Origin: JANMES01 sp038229715
GTDB taxonomy: Bacteria > Planctomycetota > Phycisphaerae > Tepidisphaerales > Tepidisphaeraceae
Direction of reading: 5' to 3'
Length of the DNA stretch: 64,000 nt
Assembly (NCBI GenBank): GCA_038229715.1
Contig: JBBROD010000015.1
Location: 1-64,000, forward strand
A program made the translations under genes and the position numbers. The notes beneath the pieces are model-generated. The model was not told where the DNA came from. It did not search any database and saw only the letters and a list, made by a program, of their open reading frames with translations. Below are positions 1-6,784 of this stretch, one piece after another; within the stretch, counting starts at the first letter, position 1; every line of letters begins with the position of its first letter.

Positions 1-444
1 CACCGAGCCGACTCGGCGATTGATTGTACTGCGAGAATCCGCCCCCGCCGCGAGCAGAGTGTTTACCCATCGGTCGACCATCGGCCGAGCGACCGCGCTC
101 GAATGTCCGACTTTGGCATGCGCGACGAACGATTCGATGTCCTTTATTGTGTAGGCGATATGGTTCGGGCTGTTTCCCTTTGCTTCTAGGGATGCGCGGT
201 ATTCAGCAATGTGCATTTCGATACTTTTCGCACGTTCGCTCTTTCGCTGTTCTTGCTTTGGATCGATGTCGCCACGGCGAAGTTTAACCTTTTCATCTTC
301 AAGGTGATGGGCAAGGGCTTCCGTTTCCCGCTTGTCGTGAAATCCCTTTACCCACCGTTGCTTGCCGGACGCGTCCTGATAAACGACGTAGTAGATCGTT
401 TCCCTCTTTCGACTGCCGACTTTACGTGCGACGATGCTCGCCAT
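1..444 (-). CDS. Tyrosine recombinase (phage-type integrase), N-terminal part, cut by window start
   Basis: Reading the minus strand from the ATG at 444 gives 148 residues without a stop, beginning MASIVARKVGSRKRETIYYV and running off the window. The first 60 or so residues look like an arm-type DNA-binding domain (YYVVYQDASGKQRWVKGF, then a helix with KRETEALAHHLEDEK). Residues about 75-148 look like the SAM-like core-binding domain of site-specific recombinases (MHIAEYRASLEAKGNSPNHI, then TIKDIESF). The catalytic domain with the R-H-R-Y residues would lie to the left and cannot be seen. The gene sits 112 bases from a tRNA-Leu fragment, as expected for an integrase beside its attachment site. 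The domain reading is by eye. Confidence 0.8.
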   Translation of the reverse strand, partial: MASIVARKVGSRKRETIYYVVYQDASGKQRWVKGFHDKRETEALAHHLEDEKVKLRRGDIDPKQEQRKSERAKSIEMHIAEYRASLEAKGNSPNHIAYTIKDIESFVAHAKVGHSSAVARPMVDRWVNTLLAAGADSRSTINRRVGSV

Positions 445-492
445 GATTACGATACCAGTGTGGACGCCCAGATCACGTGCCGCTCTGAATCT

Positions 493-543
493 TAGCTGGT
501 TCTTAGACACATCGCCAATTACCAGCTAAAATACGTCGCCAAT
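493..543. repeat. Inverted repeat and paired direct repeats between integrase and att site
   Basis: TAGCTGGT (493-500) and ACCAGCTA (521-528) form a perfect 8-bp inverted repeat. TCGCCAAT occurs twice in direct orientation (512-519 and 536-543, 24 bp apart). The position upstream of an integrase and next to the tRNA scar suggests arm-type integrase or excisionase binding sites; that role is inference. Confidence 0.4.
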
Positions 544-555
544 GGGGATTTGATA

Positions 556-608
556 AGATTCAGGTTCTAGTATCGCAAGATGTGCTGGTTCGACTCCAGT
601 CGGCCGCA
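556..608 (+). other. Attachment site scar: 3' half of a tRNA-Leu (anticodon CAG)
   Basis: From about 556 the sequence reads as a tRNA-Leu from the anticodon loop onwards: TTCAGGT with anticodon CAG at 561-563, anticodon stem 3' arm TCTAG, a long class II variable arm, a T arm CTGG-TTCGACT-CCAG, and acceptor 3' strand CGGCCGC with discriminator A608. CCA is not encoded. The 5' half (acceptor GCGGCCG, D arm) is missing upstream, and the anticodon 5' arm already mismatches at 555. This is the usual scar left when an element integrates into a tRNA gene: the intact tRNA is rebuilt at the far end, here left of the window, and the old 3' half stays at the right end. Confidence 0.7.
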
Positions 609-620
609 ATGTGAACAGAA

Positions 621-653
621 GCCCTCGATTTCTCTGGAAATCGAGGGCTTTTT
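621..653 (+). terminator. Rho-independent terminator of the tRNA-Leu
   Basis: A 12-bp perfect stem GCCCTCGATTTC / GAAATCGAGGGC with loop TCTG, followed by TTTTT. It lies 12 bases after the tRNA 3' end and would terminate the original tRNA transcript. Confidence 0.85.
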
Positions 654-784
654 GTTGGCACGAGTATACAACCCGACGTTGCTCGCCAACCATGCAAATT
701 CCTCATCAGCGACAATTTCGAAACTCCTACCGATCTTTAGCGTCCGCGCCGTATAATCGGGCGGTCGGATGAGCCGATAGTTCA

Positions 785-1828
785 ATGGTTATGCGTCAGC
801 GCTGGATTCAATTCGACTGGTCGATCGCAGTAGTCCTTTCCATGCTGCTGCACACGGGCATTGTGTATTGGATGCTGCATGAGCAGATCCGTGCGCTGGC
901 TGGGCTGCTGCGCGAGGGCGTGGGGTCGCAGTGGACGGCGTTTCGCCATCACGCTGACGACGAGCTTGGCGAAGCGGATGGACATGGGACGGCCATCGCG
1001 CCGTCGGAAGGCGCATCGCCCGCAAGCGGACGAGAAGCCGATCTCGATCAGCCGTTCCTCAGTCGCGATGATGAAGGGATGGGCCGAGTCGGTGATGCAC
1101 CTTCGGCTTACAACGGCCCGACAGGCGGCGGCGCGCTGGCCAGCGCGATGCAGCAACCCGCGGACGACAGCGATCCGCCCGCGAGTTTTAAGGGGCGGCC
1201 ACTTGAACCAGAGACGGCGATCCAGCCGCCCAAGCCGAAAACCGCCGCCAACCGCCCCCGCATTATTGAAGGAGCGGGCCAACAACTGGCGGCCGAACAG
1301 CCGGAGATCAAGCCTGATGTTCAACCGGGCCCGCCCGCGCCGCAGCCGGAGCGCCCATTGGCCAAAGCCCCCGCCACCCCGCCGGCGGTCCCAAATAACG
1401 CAATTGCGATGAATAGCGCGTCCGGCGCGGCGTCGCCGGCCAATCAATCGGGCTTGCCGGTTCAGTCGGCCGATCCGGCACCCAAAGGCGATTCGGAGAT
1501 CGACCCGTTCTCGCATCAGGCGTCGATACAGATTCGCGACGGTAAAATGGTCGTCCAGAGCGGGAGAAAATATAGCATCACGCGCCCCAGGCTCACTCTG
1601 GCCGGGCGGGATTACCTGATTGCTCGCGGCGCGGCGGCGGTCACTTTGAAGTTGACGCTCGATGAAGCCGGGAAAGTCATTCGCGTCGATATCGAACGCT
1701 CCAGCGGCAGCAACGATATTGACCAGCCGATTTTTCTTGCTGCCCACGAGTGGACTTTTGAGCCGGATAAATCCGCCACTGGAATTCCGAAGAAAACGAC
1801 TTTCACGATTACCTGTGGCTATCAATAA
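785..1828 (+). CDS. TonB-family energy transducer-like protein
   Basis: 347 residues. Residues about 12-31 form one membrane anchor (WSIAVVLSMLLHTGIVYWML). A long proline- and alanine-rich linker (about 60-240) follows, which would span the periplasm. The C-terminal 90 residues look like a TonB C-terminal domain (LKLTLDEAGKVIRVDIERSS, ending TFEPDKSATGIPKKTTFTI). Proteins of this shape couple the inner-membrane proton motive force to outer-membrane transporters. No exbB or exbD is in the window. The start could be ATG 785 or ATG 791; neither has a clear Shine-Dalgarno sequence. The codon pattern and the C-terminal domain favour this strand over the long antisense frame. Confidence 0.75.
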   Translation: MVMRQRWIQFDWSIAVVLSMLLHTGIVYWMLHEQIRALAGLLREGVGSQWTAFRHHADDELGEADGHGTAIAPSEGASPASGREADLDQPFLSRDDEGMGRVGDAPSAYNGPTGGGALASAMQQPADDSDPPASFKGRPLEPETAIQPPKPKTAANRPRIIEGAGQQLAAEQPEIKPDVQPGPPAPQPERPLAKAPATPPAVPNNAIAMNSASGAASPANQSGLPVQSADPAPKGDSEIDPFSHQASIQIRDGKMVVQSGRKYSITRPRLTLAGRDYLIARGAAAVTLKLTLDEAGKVIRVDIERSSGSNDIDQPIFLAAHEWTFEPDKSATGIPKKTTFTITCGYQ

Positions 1829-1836
1829 TCATCTGA

Positions 1837-2526
1837 TTGAAAACCTCTGAGATATTCCATTCCGTGCAGGGCGAAGGAAAGCTTGTGGGCGTGCCTTCGG
1901 TATTCGTCCGCGCCAGCGGGTGCAACCTGCGGTGCGTGTGGTGCGATACGCCGTACGCATCGTGGAATCCGGAAGGGGAAGACCTCTCTGTCTCCACGAT
2001 CGTCAGCAAGGTGCGCGAGTACCACTGCAAGCACGTCGTCGTCACCGGCGGCGAGCCGATGATCATGCCGGAGATCGCCGAGCTGTGTGCGGCGCTACGC
2101 GAAGCCGGGCTGCACATTACTATCGAAACCGCCGCCACGGTGTACCACGCGACTGAGGTGGACTTGGCGTCCTTGTCGCCCAAGCTCAGCAACTCCACGC
2201 CGCACGACCGCGAAGGCGGGTTGTTCGCGGCCAATCACGATCGGCAGCGGCTGAATTTCGCGGTCATGCAGCAGTTCATTGACGGCTCGCCGGACTTTCA
2301 GTTGAAGTTCGTGGTGTCCGGGGAACAGGACCTGCTGGAAATCGACGAGATTCTCAACCGTCTCACCGGCTGGGAGCCGAGCGATGTGCTGCTGATGCCC
2401 GAAGGCATCGAGCAAGCGGTGCTGCAATCGCGAGCGGGATGGATCGCGGAAGTGTGCAAACGAACCGGCTACCGCTTCTGCCCGCGGCTGCATGTTGCGC
2501 TGTACGGCAACCGGCGGGGAACGTAG
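1837..2526 (+). CDS. queE: 7-carboxy-7-deazaguanine synthase (radical SAM)
   Basis: 229 residues. QueE converts 6-carboxy-tetrahydropterin to 7-carboxy-7-deazaguanine in queuosine/7-deazapurine synthesis. The radical-SAM cluster motif CxxxCxxC is visible as CNLRCVWC (C29, C33, C36), and the N-terminus EIFHSVQGEGKLVGVPSVFV is typical of QueE. VVTGGEP is the glycine-rich SAM-binding motif. An in-frame TGA at 1834 lies just upstream, so the TTG at 1837 is the only sensible start for the full N-terminus; no strong ribosome binding site is seen. The gene lies 8 bases after the TonB-like gene and 11 bases before queD, which makes the previous pathway intermediate. Confidence 0.92.
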   Translation: MKTSEIFHSVQGEGKLVGVPSVFVRASGCNLRCVWCDTPYASWNPEGEDLSVSTIVSKVREYHCKHVVVTGGEPMIMPEIAELCAALREAGLHITIETAATVYHATEVDLASLSPKLSNSTPHDREGGLFAANHDRQRLNFAVMQQFIDGSPDFQLKFVVSGEQDLLEIDEILNRLTGWEPSDVLLMPEGIEQAVLQSRAGWIAEVCKRTGYRFCPRLHVALYGNRRGT

Positions 2527-2537
2527 AATCAGCGCGT

Positions 2538-2900
2538 ATGTTCGTCCGCCTGAGTAAACAGTTTCACTTCGAGGCAGCCCACGATTTGCCGACCTTTCCC
2601 GACGGGCATAAATGCCGCCGGCTCCACGGCCACTCATTTCGCTTTGATGTCGTCGTGGAAGGAAATGTCGATCCGGCCAAGGGTTATCTGATCGACTACG
2701 GCGATATCAAAACCGTCACCGAGCCGATCGTGAAGTCGCTCGATCACTACTACCTGAATGACATCGCCGGTTTGCAAAACCCGACCAGCGAAGTGCTGGC
2801 AAAATGGATCTGGGATCGACTCAAACCTTCGCTCCCATTGCTGGCGAAGATCGTGGTGTATGAAACATGCACGTCGATGTGCGAGTATTCCGGGAAATAG
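2538..2900 (+). CDS. queD: 6-carboxy-5,6,7,8-tetrahydropterin synthase
   Basis: 120 residues. QueD belongs to the 6-pyruvoyl-tetrahydropterin synthase fold and makes 6-carboxytetrahydropterin from dihydroneopterin triphosphate. Zinc ligands are visible as H15 (FHFEAAH) and H30/H32 (CRRLHGHSF), with the catalytic C26. The ending YETCTSMCEYSG is typical of the family. The start is ATG 2538, 11 bases after queE; the same frame stays open further upstream but inside queE. The stop codon overlaps the outer end of a repeat element that begins at about 2898. Confidence 0.92.
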   Translation: MFVRLSKQFHFEAAHDLPTFPDGHKCRRLHGHSFRFDVVVEGNVDPAKGYLIDYGDIKTVTEPIVKSLDHYYLNDIAGLQNPTSEVLAKWIWDRLKPSLPLLAKIVVYETCTSMCEYSGK

Positions 2901-3083
2901 TGGTAATGGACCCGTCTGAATATGACGCAGTGCATTGCTCAGAAAACTTAACCGTACCACGGGCCTCCGGCCCGTGCGGGCGATTAGGAATATCCAAGAA
3001 CGTTCATTTTCTCAGGTTCGCGCGCTACCCGCACGGGCCAGAGGCCCGTGGTACGGTCGAGTTTTCAGACTGAATCCACTACC
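2898..3083. repeat. MITE-like element with 29-bp inner inverted arms (copy 1)
   Basis: Inner arms at 2952-2980 (CCGTACCACGGGCCTCCGGC...) and 3028-3056 are inverted repeats with one mismatch in 29. Weaker outer ends are also inverted: TAGTGG...GTCTGAA at the left and TTCAGAC...CCACTA at the right. A second copy of the whole arrangement is at 33366-33556. No coding potential is seen in it. Confidence 0.7.
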
Positions 3084-3268
3084 CAAAATAGCCTAAGATT
3101 TTACGATACTCGTGACATATTGGCGGGTTGCGGTTCCGCTAATTCAACCTTCTCTGCTCCCAAGAAGCGGCTGTCGGCAGGTCGAGCGTTGAATCAATCG
3201 ACAGTACGTTTCTCCCCCCAAGTCCGATAAAACACCCAATTTAACTCTAAAATGATAAATCTTGAAAT

Positions 3269-3302
3269 AACTTGACAAGTTTTGGAAATCCGTAGATACT
3301 AT
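3269..3302 (+). promoter_or_regulatory. Candidate promoter and palindromic operator of the microcompartment operon
   Basis: A -35-like TTGACA (3272-3277) and -10-like TACTAT (3297-3302, spacer 19, longer than ideal) lie in an AT-rich patch about 30 bases before pduL. The -35 is embedded in the palindrome AACTTG-A-CAAGTT (3269-3281). A site overlapping the -35 suits repression, and a DeoR-family repressor is encoded at the end of the operon; that link is inference. Confidence 0.45.
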
Positions 3303-3330
3303 TGAAAATTACTGACACGCGGAGGTTTCT

Positions 3331-4041
3331 TTGGCAGGTGGATCAACGACATTGAATCGGCGAGACGTAGAAGCACTCGTTCGCGAGGTGCTGACTCAAA
3401 AGCTGCGAGGGCAGATTAACCCTCCGCCGTCGAGCGAGCGGTCGGTGGTCTCGCGCTCGGGCGGCCCGCCGCACCCGCTGGTGGTGAACGTATCGGCCCG
3501 CCACATGCATGTGACGCAAGCCGACCTTGAAACCCTCTTTGGCGCTGGCAGCAAGCTCACCAAGCTGAAAGACCTCTACCAGCAAGGCGAGTTCGCCAGC
3601 GAACAGCTGGTCACGATCGTCGGCCCGCGGCAGCGGATCATCCCGAACGTGCGCATCCTCGGCCCGGTTCGCGATTACACGCAGATCGAACTGAGCTACA
3701 CCGACGGCATTTACATGGGCGTCGATCTGCCGCTCCGCATCAGCGGCAACCACGAAGCCACGCCCGGCGTGACGGTGCTCGGGCCGAAGGGCGCGATCAA
3801 TCTCACCCGCGGCGTCATCCGAGCCGAGCGCCACGTTCACATGTCGACGGCTGACATGTCCTACTACGGCGTCAGCGACGGCGACTACCTCAAACTCAAA
3901 ATCACCGGCCCCTGCGGCGTGACGTTCGACCGCATCAAAGTGCGATATCACCCCAAGGTCGTCCTTGAAGTGCATATCGACACCGACGAAGGCAACGCCT
4001 GTGATTTGGAAACCGCATCAAAAATGGAACTCATTAAATAG
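3331..4041 (+). CDS. pduL: Microcompartment phosphotransacylase, PduL type
   Basis: 236 residues. PduL moves an acyl group from CoA to phosphate inside the microcompartment, so that a kinase can make ATP and CoA is recycled. The two zinc-binding HxH motifs are visible (ARHMHV with H58/H60; ERHVHMS with H168/H170). Residues about 9-27 (NRRDVEALVREVLTQKL) look like an amphipathic encapsulation peptide, followed by a proline/serine-rich linker. The start is TTG 3331 with GGAGG at 3321-3325. It is the first gene of the shell operon. In the PVM pathway the substrate is probably lactyl-CoA (family knowledge). Confidence 0.92.
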   Translation: MAGGSTTLNRRDVEALVREVLTQKLRGQINPPPSSERSVVSRSGGPPHPLVVNVSARHMHVTQADLETLFGAGSKLTKLKDLYQQGEFASEQLVTIVGPRQRIIPNVRILGPVRDYTQIELSYTDGIYMGVDLPLRISGNHEATPGVTVLGPKGAINLTRGVIRAERHVHMSTADMSYYGVSDGDYLKLKITGPCGVTFDRIKVRYHPKVVLEVHIDTDEGNACDLETASKMELIK

Positions 4042-4115
4042 GACTTAGGACTAAGTGCTAAGGACTTAGATATGGGCTTTCACTAAGTCCTAAGTCCTCA
4101 GTCCTAAGTCCTCAG
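4041..4115. repeat. Inverted repeat of GGACTTA/TAAGTCC heptamers
   Basis: The left arm is made of near-repeats of GGACTTA and the right arm of TAAGTCC, separated by about 20 bases. It fills the gap between pduL and the next shell gene. Related copies lie at 6292-6374 and 38482-38567. Confidence 0.7.
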
Positions 4116-4129
4116 AAAAGGAACGCATC

Positions 4130-4702
4130 ATGGCAAGTGAAGCACTCGGACTCCTGGAAACCAAAGGTCTCGTCGCCCTGCTCGAAGGCACTGACGCGAT
4201 GCTCAAGTCGGCCAATGTTGAAATGGTCGGATGGGATAAGTGTGGCAGCGCGATGGTGACGACGTTCGTTAAAGGCGACGTCGCCGCCGTCAAAGCCGCC
4301 GCGGACAGCGGAGCAGAAGCCGCCGGCCGGCTGGGCACGGTGATCGGCGTTCACGTCATCGCCCGCCCGCATGACGAACTGGTCGGGATGCTGCCCAAGG
4401 CCCGCAAGGCTGACGTCAAAGTCGCCACCGGCCCGGCGCTGGCCATCGGCGCGATCGAAACCAAGGGCTGGGTCGGCCTGGTCGAAGCGACCGACGCCAT
4501 GGGCAAGGCTGCCAACATCGAAATCGTCAAGACGCTCCAGATCGGCGGAGCCTTCGTGACGACGATCGTCAAAGGCGACGTCGGCAGCGTCAAAGCCGCC
4601 ATCGACGCCGGCGCAGAAGCCGCCAGCAAGGTCGGCGAACTGATCGCCAAGCACGTCATCGCCCGCCCGCATCAGGATCTGCTTGCGGGATTCGGCGCTT
4701 AA
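4130..4702 (+). CDS. Tandem-BMC-domain shell protein (BMC-T, PduT-like)
   Basis: 190 residues made of two BMC shell domains: about 3-90 (EALGLLETKG...VIARPHDELVGMLP) and about 103-186 (AIGAIETKGW...VIARPHQDLL). Such proteins form pseudo-hexameric trimers in the shell facets. C38 in DKCGSAM lies where Salmonella PduT carries the cysteine that binds a [4Fe-4S] cluster at the trimer axis, so a redox-active pore is possible (inference). As I recall them, the described PVM loci carry single-domain hexamers here, so a tandem protein is unusual. The start ATG has AAGGAA upstream. Repeats flank the gene on both sides. Confidence 0.88.
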   Translation: MASEALGLLETKGLVALLEGTDAMLKSANVEMVGWDKCGSAMVTTFVKGDVAAVKAAADSGAEAAGRLGTVIGVHVIARPHDELVGMLPKARKADVKVATGPALAIGAIETKGWVGLVEATDAMGKAANIEIVKTLQIGGAFVTTIVKGDVGSVKAAIDAGAEAASKVGELIAKHVIARPHQDLLAGFGA

Positions 4703-4709
4703 GGAATTG

Positions 4710-4798
4710 AGCCGCAGATGAACGCAGATAAACGCGGATCAGAAAGAGACTGATTCTGCATTCGTCTGATCTGCGTTCATCTGCGTCTATCTGCGGCT
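4710..4798. repeat. Inverted repeat of GAACGCAGAT-type units
   Basis: The arms start AGCCGCAGATGAACGCAGAT and end ATCTGCGGCT, near-perfect inverted, about 33 bp each. Copies of the same family lie at 27298-27370, 54936-55022 and 57631-57702. Confidence 0.75.
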
Positions 4799-4802
4799 AA
4801 AA

Positions 4803-5912
4803 ATGCTTGTGCTTGTTGCCAACCTCGGGTCGACCTCGTTCAAGTTTAAGCTCCTCGATATGGAGCAGAACGGTAACGAGATCGCGCGCGGCGGGTACGA
4901 ACGGATCGGGCAAGCCGGCGCTCCCTTTGCCAATCACGGGCAAGTCATCGACGTGATTCTCAAGGAGCTTAAAGACAAGCCAGCCGCCATCGGGTTCAAG
5001 GCCGTTCACGGCGGGCCGATCAGCGGCGCGGTGCGGGTGAATGACGAGGTGATTCGCACGATGCAGCAGTTTGCCGATATCGCGCCCGCCCACAATCCGC
5101 CGTACATCGCGGCGATGAAGGCGTTCGCGGAAAAAATGCCAGGCGTGCCTCAGGTGGCGTGCTTTGAAACGGCGTTCCACCAGACGATCCCGGCCAGCCG
5201 GCAGACTTACGCGATTCCGTACGAGTGGACCACGGAACTCGGCATTCGGCGGTACGGCTTCCACGGGGCGAGCCATCGCTACATCGCCACGCGGATGGCG
5301 GAGCTGAACCCCGACGCCAAGCGCGTCATCAGCTGCCACCTCGGCGGATCGAGCAGCATTTGTGCGATCGAAAATGGCAAGAGCATCGCCACCAGCATGG
5401 GCCTTACGCCGCAGACCGGTTTGCCGCAGAACAACCGCGTGGGTGACTTTGATACGTTCGCGCTCATGCGGTTACTAAAGCACGGCCTGACCGTCGACGA
5501 CGTGCTGAAGAAACTCGGCAAAGAAGGCGGCCTGCTCGGCATCAGCGGCGTGAGCAACGACATGCGCGACATCGAGAAAGCCGCCTCAATCGGCAACGCC
5601 CGGGCGAAGCTGGCACTCGATGTGTTCGCCGAGAGCGTGAAGCATTACATCGGCGCGTACCTGGTGGCGCTAGGCGGTTGCGAGGCCTTGGTGTTCACGG
5701 CCGGCATCGGCGAGAACGGCGTCGAGCTTCGTGAAGCGGTGTGCAAGAACCTCGGCTTCGCGGGCATCGTGCTCGATCCGGGAAAGAACAAAGTGCGCGG
5801 CAAGGAAACAAAGATCAGCGCCGTCGAATCGAACGCCGATATTTGGATCCTGCCGACGAACGAGGAATTAATCGTCGCCCGGCAGACGGAAACGGTTTTG
5901 AAAGCGAATTGA
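4803..5912 (+). CDS. ackA: Acetate/propionate-kinase-family acyl kinase of the microcompartment
   Basis: 369 residues, somewhat shorter than the usual 400 of acetate kinases. It shows the family's N-terminal VANLGSTSFKFKL motif, a YGFHGASHRY motif, the phosphate loop SCHLGGSSS and a C-terminal FTAGIGENG. The reaction is acyl phosphate + ADP to acid + ATP. Next to PduL and the aldehyde dehydrogenase it probably works on lactyl phosphate, giving lactate and ATP. The ATG at 4803 follows directly on a repeat; no Shine-Dalgarno sequence is visible. Substrate preference (acetyl, propionyl or lactyl) cannot be read from the sequence. Confidence 0.88.
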   Translation: MLVLVANLGSTSFKFKLLDMEQNGNEIARGGYERIGQAGAPFANHGQVIDVILKELKDKPAAIGFKAVHGGPISGAVRVNDEVIRTMQQFADIAPAHNPPYIAAMKAFAEKMPGVPQVACFETAFHQTIPASRQTYAIPYEWTTELGIRRYGFHGASHRYIATRMAELNPDAKRVISCHLGGSSSICAIENGKSIATSMGLTPQTGLPQNNRVGDFDTFALMRLLKHGLTVDDVLKKLGKEGGLLGISGVSNDMRDIEKAASIGNARAKLALDVFAESVKHYIGAYLVALGGCEALVFTAGIGENGVELREAVCKNLGFAGIVLDPGKNKVRGKETKISAVESNADIWILPTNEELIVARQTETVLKAN

Positions 5913-5918
5913 AAGAAT

Positions 5919-6003
5919 TGTGGGTTGTGGGTTGCAGGTTGTAGGTTGGAAAGATTGGTTCCTACCGACCACCCACAACAAACAACCCACAACATACAAC
6001 CAA
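5919..6003. repeat. Inverted repeat of GTGGGTT heptamers
   Basis: The left arm is four near-copies of GTGGGTT and the right arm is the inverted AACCCAC-type series. Related copies lie at 8271-8334, 11528-11591 and 42911-43016. Confidence 0.7.
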
Positions 6004-6015
6004 CAGGAGCTAGTC

Positions 6016-6285
6016 ATGGCAAATGCAGAAGCAATCGGGTTGATCGAAACCAAGGGAATCATCGCCGCCGTCGAGGCGCTGGATGCGGCCCTGAAGTCGG
6101 CCAACGTCACGTTCGTCGATCAGCACAAGGTCGGTAACGGCCTGGTGGCGATCACCGTCAAGGGCGACGTCGCCGCGGTTCGCGCCGCCGTTGACGCGGG
6201 CGCCGAAGCCGGCGGTCGCGTCGGCGAAGTCGTCAGCGTCCACGTGATCCCGCGCCCGAGCGTTGATTTGTCGAAGATGGGCTAA
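6016..6285 (+). CDS. BMC-H hexameric shell protein
   Basis: 89 residues with one BMC domain (EAIGLIETKGIIAAVEALDA ... GEVVSVHVIPRP). The pore loop region reads HKVGNGLV, a variant of the usual KxGSG. BMC-H proteins form the hexamer tiles of the shell. The start ATG at 6016 has AGGAG at 6005-6009; upstream in-frame ATGs lie inside the repeat and are unlikely. It is the only single-domain hexamer gene in the operon, whereas PVM loci usually have two; the second role may be taken by the tandem-BMC protein. Confidence 0.93.
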   Translation: MANAEAIGLIETKGIIAAVEALDAALKSANVTFVDQHKVGNGLVAITVKGDVAAVRAAVDAGAEAGGRVGEVVSVHVIPRPSVDLSKMG

Positions 6286-6291
6286 CGAAAA

Positions 6292-6374
6292 GGACTGAGG
6301 ACTGAGGACCAAGGACTGAGTCAAATCAAAGGCATTGCCTTTCTTCACTCAGTCCTCAGTCCTCAGTCCTCAGC
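6292..6374. repeat. Inverted repeat of GGACTGA/TCAGTCC heptamers
   Basis: The left arm AGGACTGAGGACTGAGGAC and the right arm of TCAGTCC units are separated by about 35 bases. Same family type as 4041-4115, with GGACTGA instead of GGACTTA. Confidence 0.7.
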
Positions 6375-6380
6375 ACTCTT

Positions 6381-6704
6381 ATGTTCCTTGCAAGAATCAC
6401 CGGCCACGTTGTTGCTACGCAGAAGGATAAAACCCTCAGCGGGCAAAAGCTGTTTGTCATCGAGCCGTTGAACGTCAAGTTCGACGACGCGGGCAAAACA
6501 CCAACTGCGCTCGGCAACACGGGTCGCGCGATCGTGGCGATCGATGTCGTGGGCGCCGGGGAAGGCCAACTCGTCCTCGTCGTACAGGGCAGCAGCGCCC
6601 GCATGACCGAGCAGACTAAAAACCTGCCGGCCGACGCGACGATCATCGGCATCGTGGACACCGCCACCATCGGCGGCAAGACGTTTTATCAGGCGAAGGA
6701 CTAA
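6381..6704 (+). CDS. BMC-P pentameric vertex protein (EutN/CcmL family), first copy
   Basis: 107 residues. It begins MFLARITGHVVATQKDKTLSG, the signature of EutN/CcmL pentamers, with LFVIEPL and the GAGEGQLVLVVQGSSAR stretch. The ending GIVDTATIGGKTFYQ fits the family. Pentamers cap the vertices of the icosahedral shell. Three different pentamer genes occur in this operon, as described for PVM-type loci. This one lies directly after the hexamer gene, separated by a repeat. Confidence 0.9.
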   Translation: MFLARITGHVVATQKDKTLSGQKLFVIEPLNVKFDDAGKTPTALGNTGRAIVAIDVVGAGEGQLVLVVQGSSARMTEQTKNLPADATIIGIVDTATIGGKTFYQAKD

Positions 6705-6710
6705 GTTCCC

Positions 6711-6775
6711 GTCGCATGGGCTACCAGCCCATGCCGAGTGACGCTTACTCAAGCATGGGCTGGTAGCCCATGCGA
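6711..6775. repeat. Inverted repeat GTCGCATGGGCTACCAGCCC type
   Basis: Near-perfect inverted arms (GTCGCATGGGCTACCAGC... / ...GCTGGTAGCCCATGCGAC). Each arm itself contains the small palindrome GGGCTACCAGCCC. Copies lie at 9480-9545 and 28517-28570. Confidence 0.75.
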
Positions 6776-6784
6776 CAAAACATC

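Noticed and set aside
567..785. Minus-strand frame of 72 codons
   Set aside because: It covers the tRNA fragment and its terminator; its last residues are simply the antisense of the tRNA.
782..1825. Open frame of 347 codons on the minus strand
   Set aside because: It is the antisense frame of the TonB-like gene, which shows an N-terminal membrane helix and a TonB C-terminal domain; this one shows nothing recognisable.
6770..6784. Earlier ATG for the aldehyde dehydrogenase
   Set aside because: It lies in the end of an inverted repeat; the ATG at 6785 begins the encapsulation-peptide helix directly. The same reasoning removes the ATG at 9539 for the aldolase.
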